A stretch of 5,442 bases of DNA from Chthoniobacterales bacterium (lineage in GTDB: Bacteria > Verrucomicrobiota > Verrucomicrobiia > Chthoniobacterales > UBA10450): the NCBI GenBank assembly GCA_025980625.1, contig JAICXG010000190.1, positions 1-5,442 of the forward strand, in the 5' to 3' direction. Within the stretch, counting starts at the first letter, position 1. Every line of letters begins with the position of its first letter. Position numbers and translations under genes: made by a program. Under the pieces are notes generated by a model that saw only the letters and a program-made list of their open reading frames with translations, was not told where the DNA came from and made no database searches. Positions 1 through 5,442 of this stretch are shown here, piece by piece.

Positions 1-1386
1 ACCGACAGCCTGACTCTCGATCGGGTGATGGGTCGATCGTTGCGCGATCTGGGCGTGCTGCGAAGCCGCCTGCGTAATATCAATTATTTCGCGGCGGGTG
101 TTCCCTGGTTCGTCGCGCTCTTTGGTCGCGACAGCATCATCACGGCGCTCCAGACTTTGGCCTACGACCCGCGGATCGCGGAGCAGACGATTCGGCTACT
201 GGCCGATTATCAAGGCAAAGAGATCGACCGCTGGCGCGAAGAAGAGCCGGGAAAAATCCTGCACGAGCTGCGCGTGGGTGAGATGGCGCATCTCAACGAA
301 GTGCCGCACACGCCTTACTACGGAACGATCGACGCCACTCCGCTCTGGCTCCTGCTGGTGGGACGGCACGCTGCCTGGACCGGTGATCTGAAAGTCTTCA
401 ATGAATTACGTAGTCAGATCGAAGCCGCGCTCAATTGGATCCGGTGCTACGGCGACCGCGATAACGATGGTTACATCGAGTATGAGTGTATGACTGAGAA
501 AGGCCTGGCTAACCAGGGTTGGAAAGACTCCGGCGATGCGATTGTAAATGTAGATGGCTCACTCGCGACGCCACCTATCGCTTTGGTGGAAGTGCAAGGC
601 TATGTCTATGAAGCCAAACTCGAGATAGCTGTGCTATATCGGCGAGCCGGTAACTCAGAGCGCGCGGCCGAGCTCGAGGCCGAGGCGCAGAAGTTACGAG
701 AGCAATTCAATCGCGACTTCTGGGTAACCGATGGTTACTACGCGCTGGCGCTGCAGAAGGATAATCGCCAGGCCGCCGTTTTATCCTCGAACGCGGGCCA
801 GGCGCTCTGGTCGGGCATTGTCGATCCCGATCGCGCCCGAGAGACTGCCGATCACCTGCTTTCACCAGAGATGTTTAATGACTGGGGTATCCGGACTCTT
901 TCTTCAACTGCTTCGCGTTATAACCCGCTCGGGTATCATCTCGGCACTGTCTGGCCCCATGATAACTCACTTATCGCCGCCGGTTTCAAGCGCTATGGAT
1001 TTGATGAGGGCGTTCTGCGCGTCTTGAGCGGGATGATGGAAGCCGCAGTTTATTTCGAGGAGCATCGTTTGCCGGAGCTATTCGGCGGTTTTTGCAAGCA
1101 GGATTACGGTGTGCCGGTTTCTTATCCGGTGGCGTGTCAGCCCCAGGCCTGGTCGGCGGGTGCCGTGCCTTATCTATTGACGACCGCGCTCGGCCTCACT
1201 CCGGAAGCCTTTGAACACCGGCTCAAGATCACGCGACCCGTCTTGCCTGCCAATGTTAACCATGTTGAGATCCGGCACCTCCGAGTCGGAAGGGCGCGGG
1301 TCGATCTTGTTTTCGAACGCAAAGGTGAGCAGGTCGCCGCCGGCGTGCTCGATCTCGAGGGCAAGCTGGAAGTGGTGATGGAATAA
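1..1386 (+). CDS. Amylo-alpha-1,6-glucosidase / glycogen debranching-type glycosidase, 3' part (5' end outside window)
   Basis: The frame is open from the first base and ends at TAA 1384-1386, giving 461 codons without a start. The gene therefore begins upstream, and the in-frame GTG at 25 and ATG at 28 are probably internal. The product resembles the (alpha/alpha)6-barrel catalytic part of bacterial amylo-alpha-1,6-glucosidases (MGH1/GH63-like clan), enzymes that hydrolyse alpha-1,6 branches or related alpha-glucosidic bonds. Counting from the first codon, visible family motifs are LFGRDS (D44), GWKDSGDA (D176, the likely general-acid region by analogy), a GTVWPHDN segment (W318, H320, D321, N322) and LPELFGGF (E359, candidate base region). 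A short beta-type tail follows. Family members are usually around 700 residues, so roughly an N-terminal third (normally a beta-rich domain) is missing only because of the window edge. A GT4 gene follows after 31 bases, suggesting a shared role in alpha-glucan metabolism. The family call is firm; the exact substrate is inferred. Confidence 0.9.
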   Translation, partial: TDSLTLDRVMGRSLRDLGVLRSRLRNINYFAAGVPWFVALFGRDSIITALQTLAYDPRIAEQTIRLLADYQGKEIDRWREEEPGKILHELRVGEMAHLNEVPHTPYYGTIDATPLWLLLVGRHAAWTGDLKVFNELRSQIEAALNWIRCYGDRDNDGYIEYECMTEKGLANQGWKDSGDAIVNVDGSLATPPIALVEVQGYVYEAKLEIAVLYRRAGNSERAAELEAEAQKLREQFNRDFWVTDGYYALALQKDNRQAAVLSSNAGQALWSGIVDPDRARETADHLLSPEMFNDWGIRTLSSTASRYNPLGYHLGTVWPHDNSLIAAGFKRYGFDEGVLRVLSGMMEAAVYFEEHRLPELFGGFCKQDYGVPVSYPVACQPQAWSAGAVPYLLTTALGLTPEAFEHRLKITRPVLPANVNHVEIRHLRVGRARVDLVFERKGEQVAAGVLDLEGKLEVVME

Positions 1387-1417
1387 TGCCGCGCCCGCGT
1401 CAGGCCGAAGCAAGCCG

Positions 1418-2515
1418 ATGAGAATCGCACAAGTCGCTCCGCTTTACGAAAGCGTGCCGCCCAAGACTTATGGCGGGACGGAACGCGTCGTTTATTATCT
1501 TACCGAAGAACTGGTGCGTCGCGGCGAGGAAGTAACTCTTTTTGCCAGCGGTGACTCAGTTACAAGGGCAGAGTTAGTCCCAGGCTGTGAACGTTCCTTG
1601 CGCCTGAGTAAGTCAATTGACCCGCTGCCCTGTCACTTTTTGATGCTCGAGCAGGTCTTCAAGCGAGCAAAGGATTTCGATGTGATTCATTTCCACGTTG
1701 ATTATCTGCACTTCCCGCTCTCGCGTCGCAATGCCTCACCTCATCTCACGACTTTGCATGGACGGCTCGATTTGCCCGACCTGCCGCCGCTTTACCAGGA
1801 GTTTGGAGACATGCCAGTTATCTCCATCTCCGACGCACAACGCAGGCCGTTGCCTTTTGCCAACTGGCTGGGAACCGTCCATCACGGCCTGCCGGAAAAT
1901 CTCTTTACCTTTCGCGAACAACCGGAGGATTACCTCGTCTTTCTCGGCCGTATTTCTCCCGAAAAACGCGTCGATCGCGCGATTGAAATCGCGCGGCGCA
2001 CCGGCCGCAGGCTCAAGATTGCGGCCAAGGTCGATAAGGTTGACCGGCGCTATTTCAACAAGACGATCAAGCCGCTGCTCGATCACCCACTCATCGAGTA
2101 CCTCGGCGAAGTCGGCCAACGCGACAAGAACGAACTGCTCGGCGGCGCCGCCGGATTGCTTTTCCCGATCGACTGGCCGGAACCGTTTGGCCTGGTCATG
2201 ATCGAAGCACTCGCCTGCGGCACGCCCGTGCTGGCTTTCCGCCGCGGCTCGGTGCCGGAGGTGATCGCCGACGGGGTAAGCGGCTTTATCGTTGAAGAAA
2301 TGGAGGCGGCAGTAGCCGCGGTCGAGAAACTCGTGCGTCTCGATCGGAGACGATGCCGGCAGGAATTTGAGCGCCGGTTCACTGCCGCGCGGATGGCGGA
2401 TGATTACATGAGGTTCTACGCCAGGGTCATGGCAGACAAGGAAAGCGCGAGGCCGCCCGTCCCTGCGCCGATACCCCTTAAGCTCGCACCATTCGCCGGC
2501 AAAGCCCCAGTATGA
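1418..2515 (+). CDS. Glycosyltransferase family 4 (GT-B fold) protein
   Basis: This is a complete 365-residue GT-B glycosyltransferase, the usual length for GT4. The N-terminal Rossmann half opens with MRIAQVAPLYE and a glycine-rich acceptor/donor loop YGGTE (residues 18-22); LHGR with H114 follows. The C-terminal nucleotide-sugar half begins near GRISPEK (177-183) and carries the retaining GT4 signature EPFGLVMIE, an E-x7-E pair at E255 and E263, then ACGTPV and a GSVPEVI segment. No signal peptide or membrane span is seen, so it should be cytoplasmic or peripherally membrane-bound. The tail after about residue 342 is proline-rich and probably disordered. ATG 1418 is chosen because family proteins begin with this M-R-I-A-Q-V-A-P pattern; no strong Shine-Dalgarno precedes it. 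It starts 31 bases after the debranching-type gene, consistent with one transcript. Sugar donor and acceptor cannot be read from sequence; transfer to an alpha-glucan or trehalose-like acceptor is only an inference from the neighbour. Confidence 0.92.
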   Translation: MRIAQVAPLYESVPPKTYGGTERVVYYLTEELVRRGEEVTLFASGDSVTRAELVPGCERSLRLSKSIDPLPCHFLMLEQVFKRAKDFDVIHFHVDYLHFPLSRRNASPHLTTLHGRLDLPDLPPLYQEFGDMPVISISDAQRRPLPFANWLGTVHHGLPENLFTFREQPEDYLVFLGRISPEKRVDRAIEIARRTGRRLKIAAKVDKVDRRYFNKTIKPLLDHPLIEYLGEVGQRDKNELLGGAAGLLFPIDWPEPFGLVMIEALACGTPVLAFRRGSVPEVIADGVSGFIVEEMEAAVAAVEKLVRLDRRRCRQEFERRFTAARMADDYMRFYARVMADKESARPPVPAPIPLKLAPFAGKAPV

Positions 2516-2527
2516 TTGCAGGCGCGG

Positions 2528-2555
2528 TTGCCGCTCGCCGGCTTGCCGTTACTAT
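2528..2555 (+). promoter_or_regulatory. Weak sigma-70-like promoter candidate upstream of the HtrA-type protease
   Basis: In the 80-base gap before the protease gene, TTGCCG (2528-2533) and TACTAT (2550-2555) are separated by 16 bases. Each matches four of six positions of the bacterial -35 and -10 consensus. A start about seven bases downstream would leave a leader of roughly 30 bases. This is the only pair with acceptable spacing that I noticed in the gap. Such matches are common by chance, and the gene could instead be read through from upstream. Confidence 0.22.
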
Positions 2556-2595
2556 TTGAACGCTGCCCTCAGCGCTCCTGTCCAAATCGGCTCTT

Positions 2596-4077
2596 ATGCA
2601 TCGTTCACTTTCGCTTGCTCTCCTTTTCGCCCTCTCGTTAGGCATGCGATCTTTGGAGGCACAAGCGACGCCCACGCCGGATCCGGTCAGGCCGGGCACG
2701 ACGCCGACCATCGCTCCGCAGGCCGCGCAACCGGGCAAGGATGTCGTCCACCAACTCAACAGCGCCTTCGCAAGAGTCTTCGAAACCGTCGCGCCGAGCG
2801 TGGTCATTATCGAAGTGACGAAAAAATCCGACGGCAGCGACACGTCACTCGACGATCTCTTCTTCCAGGGACCGGACGATCCGCATCATCGGCATCTGCC
2901 TGAGTCGCTTCAGAGCGAAGGCTCCGGGTTTATCGTTAGGCAGGATGGCTTTATTTACACCAATTACCACGTGGTCGAGGGCGCGGAGAAGGTGGAGGTG
3001 AAGCTGAAAGATGGCCGCGATTTTCCCGCCAAAGTGTTCGGCACGGACGAGAAAACCGATATCGCAGTGCTGAAGGTCGACGCGACCAATCTGCCCGTCG
3101 TGCAATTGGCGGACAGCGATAAGGTGCGCGTCGGGCAATTCGCCTTCGCGATCGGCGCGCCCTTCAAGCTCGACTACACGTTTACCTATGGCGTGATCAG
3201 CGGGAAAGGGCGCAACAAATTGCTCGAGACCGGCGGCTATAACATCGCTGACTACCTCCAGACCGACACCTCGATCAATCCCGGAAACAGCGGTGGCCCG
3301 CTCTGCGATATCGACGGCAAAGTCGTGGGCATGAACACGCTCATCAACGGTCTCAATCGCGGCCTCGGCTTCGCCATTCCAAGCAATCTCGTGAATGAGA
3401 TCGGGACGCAGTTGATCGCGGGCCAGAAGATCGTGCGACCGTGGCTCGGCATCCGCATTGAAACGTTAGGCGATGATCCTTCGATCCGCGATTTTTTCAA
3501 AGGGATCGACAGGGGAGTTGTGGTGCGCACGATCGAAGCCGACGCGCCCGCCTACAAGAGCGACCTGCGCCCGTTCGATGTCATCACCTCGGTTGATGGC
3601 CAGCCGGTCACGACTGATACGCAGCTGCAGCACGAGATTTTGAAAAAGAAAATCGGGCAGACGGTTGATCTCGGGATTTGGCGCAAAGGGCAAACGATGA
3701 AGATCGCGGTCACGACCGGCGAATTGCCTAACGACATCGGTCAGCCAGCCGCGCTCGAGCCGACGCCGCCGAGTGCGCCGCAGGAAGAAGCGACGAACAA
3801 GTTCGGCTTGCAGGTGCAGGATTTGACGAAGGAAATCGCGAGCCGCCTGAAATTGAAAGCGCAACAGGGCGTGATCGTGACAGATGTGGATGAGAACAGC
3901 ATCGCCGCGGCCCAGGGAATTCAGCGCGAAGATGTGATCACCGAAGTCGACGGCCGGGCGGTAACGAACGTCGCCAGCTTCCGCGACGCCCTAACGAAAG
4001 CCGACCCGACACGCGGAGTGCTGCTTTACCTTGATCGCAAAGGCGGCCGCACCTTCGCCGTGCTGAAGGCGCAGTAG
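2596..4077 (+). CDS. Do/HtrA-type periplasmic serine endoprotease with two PDZ domains
   Basis: This is a complete 493-residue DegP/DegQ/HtrA-family protease, a typical length. The N-terminus (MHRS, then a leucine/alanine-rich core, ending near LEAQA at residue 24) is a Sec-type signal peptide, so the enzyme should act in the periplasm on misfolded or damaged envelope proteins. A low-complexity Pro/Thr/Ala linker precedes the trypsin-like domain. The catalytic triad is intact: H125 in TNYHVVEG, D155 in KTDIAVL and S232 in the GNSGGPL motif. PDZ1 spans about residues 281-378 (starting RPWLGI) and PDZ2 about 401-493, separated by a Pro/Ala/Glu-rich linker. ATG 2596 is the first start after an in-frame TGA at 2557, and it gives a proper signal peptide; no clear Shine-Dalgarno precedes it. 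The only two TTA leucine codons in the gene both fall inside copies of the CGTTAGGC word. DegP, DegQ and DegS cannot be separated with certainty; two PDZ domains and a cleavable signal exclude DegS-like architecture. Confidence 0.96.
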   Translation: MHRSLSLALLFALSLGMRSLEAQATPTPDPVRPGTTPTIAPQAAQPGKDVVHQLNSAFARVFETVAPSVVIIEVTKKSDGSDTSLDDLFFQGPDDPHHRHLPESLQSEGSGFIVRQDGFIYTNYHVVEGAEKVEVKLKDGRDFPAKVFGTDEKTDIAVLKVDATNLPVVQLADSDKVRVGQFAFAIGAPFKLDYTFTYGVISGKGRNKLLETGGYNIADYLQTDTSINPGNSGGPLCDIDGKVVGMNTLINGLNRGLGFAIPSNLVNEIGTQLIAGQKIVRPWLGIRIETLGDDPSIRDFFKGIDRGVVVRTIEADAPAYKSDLRPFDVITSVDGQPVTTDTQLQHEILKKKIGQTVDLGIWRKGQTMKIAVTTGELPNDIGQPAALEPTPPSAPQEEATNKFGLQVQDLTKEIASRLKLKAQQGVIVTDVDENSIAAAQGIQREDVITEVDGRAVTNVASFRDALTKADPTRGVLLYLDRKGGRTFAVLKAQ

Positions 4078-4103
4078 TCATCCTCGGGACGCGGAGCGGA
4101 TTC

Positions 4104-4108
4104 GAGGG
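4104..4108 (+). promoter_or_regulatory. Shine-Dalgarno sequence deciding a GTG start
   Basis: GAGGG lies five bases before GTG 4114. It is the only strong ribosome binding site seen in the window, and it supports GTG over any later start for the exported glycosidase gene. The resulting N-terminus is a normal signal peptide. Confidence 0.7.
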
Positions 4109-4113
4109 ACACT

Positions 4114-4941
4114 GTGGAAGTTAAGATCGCGCCACCGGATCGCTCGACTGCGCTCGGGAAGACGGGTTGGTTAGCCGCTCTGCTGTTCGGTTTCGTCGCG
4201 ATCGCCAGCGCTCATGCCGAATGGCGGGTCACGAGCTCGCGTGTGGAGAAGTCGCCTAACGAATCGCTGATTTACCGGCACACGTTGCTCGAGGATCGGG
4301 CGAGTGGCACGCACGCGACCCTCGATTGCGCGGTTTTCGAGACAAAAGCCGCAACCATCGAGACGATCGACCAGCCGAATTCGTCGGGTCGGCAAGACCT
4401 GGCGAAAGCGATGGCGCAACGCGGCGCGCTCGCCGGTGTTAATGGCGGATATTTCGATCCCCAAGACGCGCCGGTTGGATTGCTGGTGAGCGACGGGAAA
4501 ATTCTTTCGCCCCTGCGCAAGGCGAAGCTGCTCGCGGGCGTGCTCTTTGCGACGCGGGACAAAATCGGGATCACAAGGGCAAGCGGTTTTGTCATGAGCA
4601 AGAGTGTCCGCTCAGCCGTGCAATGCGGACCGCTTCTGGTTGAGCGCTCGGCGCCAATTGCCGGCCTCGACCATGCTCGCGCGGCCCGTCGCACCTTCGC
4701 CGCGGTGGATGGAAGAGGGCACGCGGCGCTTGGCGTTTCTTCGGCAGTCTCCCTCGCGAACCTCGGGCAGATTCTTGCCCTGAGGAACGTGCTCGGAGAG
4801 GTCAAGCCGGTGCGCGCCTTGAATCTCGACGGCGGCTCCTCCAGCGGTTTTTGGTTTGCCGGCGAGCAGCGCGTGATCTCGATTCCCGAATTCAAGCCGG
4901 TGCGCGATTTCGTCGCGGTCGTGTCGAGAGAGAATCGTTAG
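4114..4941 (+). CDS. Exported phosphodiester glycosidase-family protein (NAGPA-like domain)
   Basis: This is a 275-residue protein starting with GTG and ending at TAG 4939-4941. About 15 polar residues precede a hydrophobic core (LAALLFGFVAIASAHA) with a likely signal peptidase I site after AHA near residue 35, so the mature protein should be periplasmic or secreted. The mature part matches the phosphodiester glycosidase domain named after human NAGPA, the enzyme that uncovers mannose-6-phosphate. Hallmarks are VNGGYFD (N110-D115), LLVSDGK, a QCGPLLV segment, RRTFAAVD (R193) and LNLDGGSSS (D239, G240, G241). The order and spacing are those of a single intact domain. Bacterial members are mostly uncharacterised and are thought to cleave or bind sugar phosphodiesters, for example in wall or capsular polymers; the substrate here is unknown. 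It begins 36 bases after the HtrA-type gene, so co-transcription is possible. A copy of the TCGTTAGGC word covers its stop codon. Confidence 0.88.
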   Translation: MEVKIAPPDRSTALGKTGWLAALLFGFVAIASAHAEWRVTSSRVEKSPNESLIYRHTLLEDRASGTHATLDCAVFETKAATIETIDQPNSSGRQDLAKAMAQRGALAGVNGGYFDPQDAPVGLLVSDGKILSPLRKAKLLAGVLFATRDKIGITRASGFVMSKSVRSAVQCGPLLVERSAPIAGLDHARAARRTFAAVDGRGHAALGVSSAVSLANLGQILALRNVLGEVKPVRALNLDGGSSSGFWFAGEQRVISIPEFKPVRDFVAVVSRENR

Positions 4942-4997
4942 GCAAGAGTGTCTCGCTGCTTGACGAAGATTTGACTCGCGCCAAAGCTCCCCGCGCA

Positions 4998-5442
4998 ATG
5001 CGTGCTTTCGGACGATTTCTGGCGGGCAGTTCGCCAATTTATGGCGAAGTATGCGGGGAAGAAGTGCGGCTCCTGCGACAGCCGTTCTGGCTCGGGCTGG
5101 ATTTTAGCGGCGAGACCCGATCGTTAGGCGAGCTCGAGTTCGATGTCCCGGTGATGCCGAGCAAAATAATCGCGGTCGGGCTCAACTACAGCGAGCACAT
5201 CAAGGAGATGCAGCGGACCGAGATCGGCTCGCCCCTCATCTGGTTTAAGGCGCCGAGCTCGCTTTTGCCTAACGAAGGAATAATCGAGATCGCTTTTTCC
5301 AAACACAAAACCGACTTCGAGGTCGAACTCGCGGTGGTGATGGGAAGAAGGACGAAAAATGTGAGCGCGGATCGCGCGCTCGAGCATGTGTTCGGCTACA
5401 GCGTTGGGCTCGACATCAGCGATCGGGATTTGCAGAAATCGG
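4998..5442 (+). CDS. Fumarylacetoacetate hydrolase (FAH) family protein, 5' part (3' end outside window)
   Basis: The frame from ATG 4998 stays open to the window edge, giving 148 codons plus one base. The product matches the start of FAH-superfamily enzymes, which are Mg/Mn-dependent hydrolases, isomerases or decarboxylases of 2-oxo/enol acids (acylpyruvases, HpaG-type isomerases, fumarylpyruvate hydrolases). A short N-terminal segment (MRAFGRF) leads to the catalytic-domain landmark VGLNYSEH with H67, then an IWFKAPSSLL loop. The metal-binding E-x-E is in DFEVELAVVMG (E108, E110), and GLDISDRDLQ carries the third ligand candidate D139. All expected metal ligands are therefore present up to the truncation. 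The frame is also open upstream with a TTG at 4971, but ATG 4998 gives the usual family N-terminus; neither has a good Shine-Dalgarno. Full-length bacterial members are usually around 250-300 residues, so about half is missing. No neighbour identifies the pathway, and the exact reaction cannot be assigned. Confidence 0.9.
   Translation, partial: MRAFGRFLAGSSPIYGEVCGEEVRLLRQPFWLGLDFSGETRSLGELEFDVPVMPSKIIAVGLNYSEHIKEMQRTEIGSPLIWFKAPSSLLPNEGIIEIAFSKHKTDFEVELAVVMGRRTKNVSADRALEHVFGYSVGLDISDRDLQKS

Larger units (their letters stand above)
2635..5275. repeat. Dispersed iterated DNA word TCGTTAGGC (eight exact octamer cores plus one variant)
   Basis: The core CGTTAGGC occurs on the + strand in the nonamers at 2635-2643, 2933-2941, 3463-3471 (first base A instead of T), 4935-4943 and 5121-5129. 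It occurs on the - strand (read as GCCTAACGA) at 3726-3734, 4254-4262 and 5267-5275. A further - strand copy at 3989-3997 has one changed base. The base after the core is A or G in eight of nine. Copies lie in three genes and across the end of one, in all three frames when in + orientation, so protein sequence does not explain them. I found no copy in bases 1-2634. The pattern resembles uptake sequences or HIP1-like words; the function is unknown. Confidence 0.8.

Noticed and set aside
1736..2119. Antisense reading frame of 127 codons opposite the GT4 gene
   Set aside because: It lies wholly within a well-supported gene and resembles no known protein.
2530..2542. Short GCCG/CGGC inverted repeat after the GT4 gene, a possible terminator
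   Set aside because: The stem is only four base pairs and no T tract follows.
2556..2903. Alternative + strand frame of 115 codons overlapping the HtrA signal-peptide region
   Set aside because: It is out of frame with the strongly supported protease and has no recognisable motifs.
4198..4205. A GCGATCGC sequence identical to the cyanobacterial HIP1 word
   Set aside because: I noticed only one copy, which is unremarkable in GC-rich DNA, and nothing else suggests a cyanobacterium.
4272..4895. Long antisense reading frame (207 codons) opposite the exported glycosidase gene
   Set aside because: Its translation is arginine/serine/proline-rich with no recognisable family, while the + strand protein has clear domain motifs; it is a GC-driven shadow.
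617..5390. CTCGAG palindrome repeated about nine times across the window
   Set aside because: The copies I checked are mostly in-frame CTC GAG (Leu-Glu) and are spread over both halves, so codon and residue preference explain them.

Overview
The window looks like chromosomal DNA of a free-living, moderately GC-rich Gram-negative bacterium. The gene set (GH63/MGH1-like glycogen debranching enzyme, GT4 glycosyltransferase, periplasmic HtrA protease, exported NAGPA-type glycosidase, FAH-family enzyme) and the weak ribosome binding sites would fit soil Verrucomicrobiota or Acidobacteriota. That placement is an impression from protein style, not a demonstrated assignment.

All five genes lie on the + strand with short gaps (31, 80, 36 and 56 bases), so they could be transcribed together in whole or in part. 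Bases 1-1386 are the 3' part of an amylo-alpha-1,6-glucosidase/glycogen debranching-type gene that begins before the window. Bases 1418-2515 encode a complete GT4 glycosyltransferase; these two form a plausible alpha-glucan module. Bases 2596-4077 encode a complete Do/HtrA-type serine protease with signal peptide, intact His-Asp-Ser triad and two PDZ domains. Bases 4114-4941 encode an exported phosphodiester glycosidase-family protein with a GTG start and a clear Shine-Dalgarno sequence. Bases 4998-5442 are the 5' part of a fumarylacetoacetate hydrolase-family gene that runs off the right edge. The last three genes share no obvious pathway.

The most unusual signal is not a gene. The octamer CGTTAGGC (nonamer TCGTTAGGC in seven of eight cases) occurs eight times exactly, plus once with one mismatch, between 2635 and 5275. 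It is found on both strands and in all three reading frames of the + orientation, and one copy lies across a stop codon. None was found in bases 1-2634. Roughly 0.08 copies would be expected by chance in that interval. This resembles a genome-wide iterated DNA word (like DNA uptake sequences or HIP1) and not a codon-usage effect. Its absence from the glycogen module may mark a different history for the left half. No RNA genes, CRISPR arrays, insertion sequences or convincing terminators were seen.
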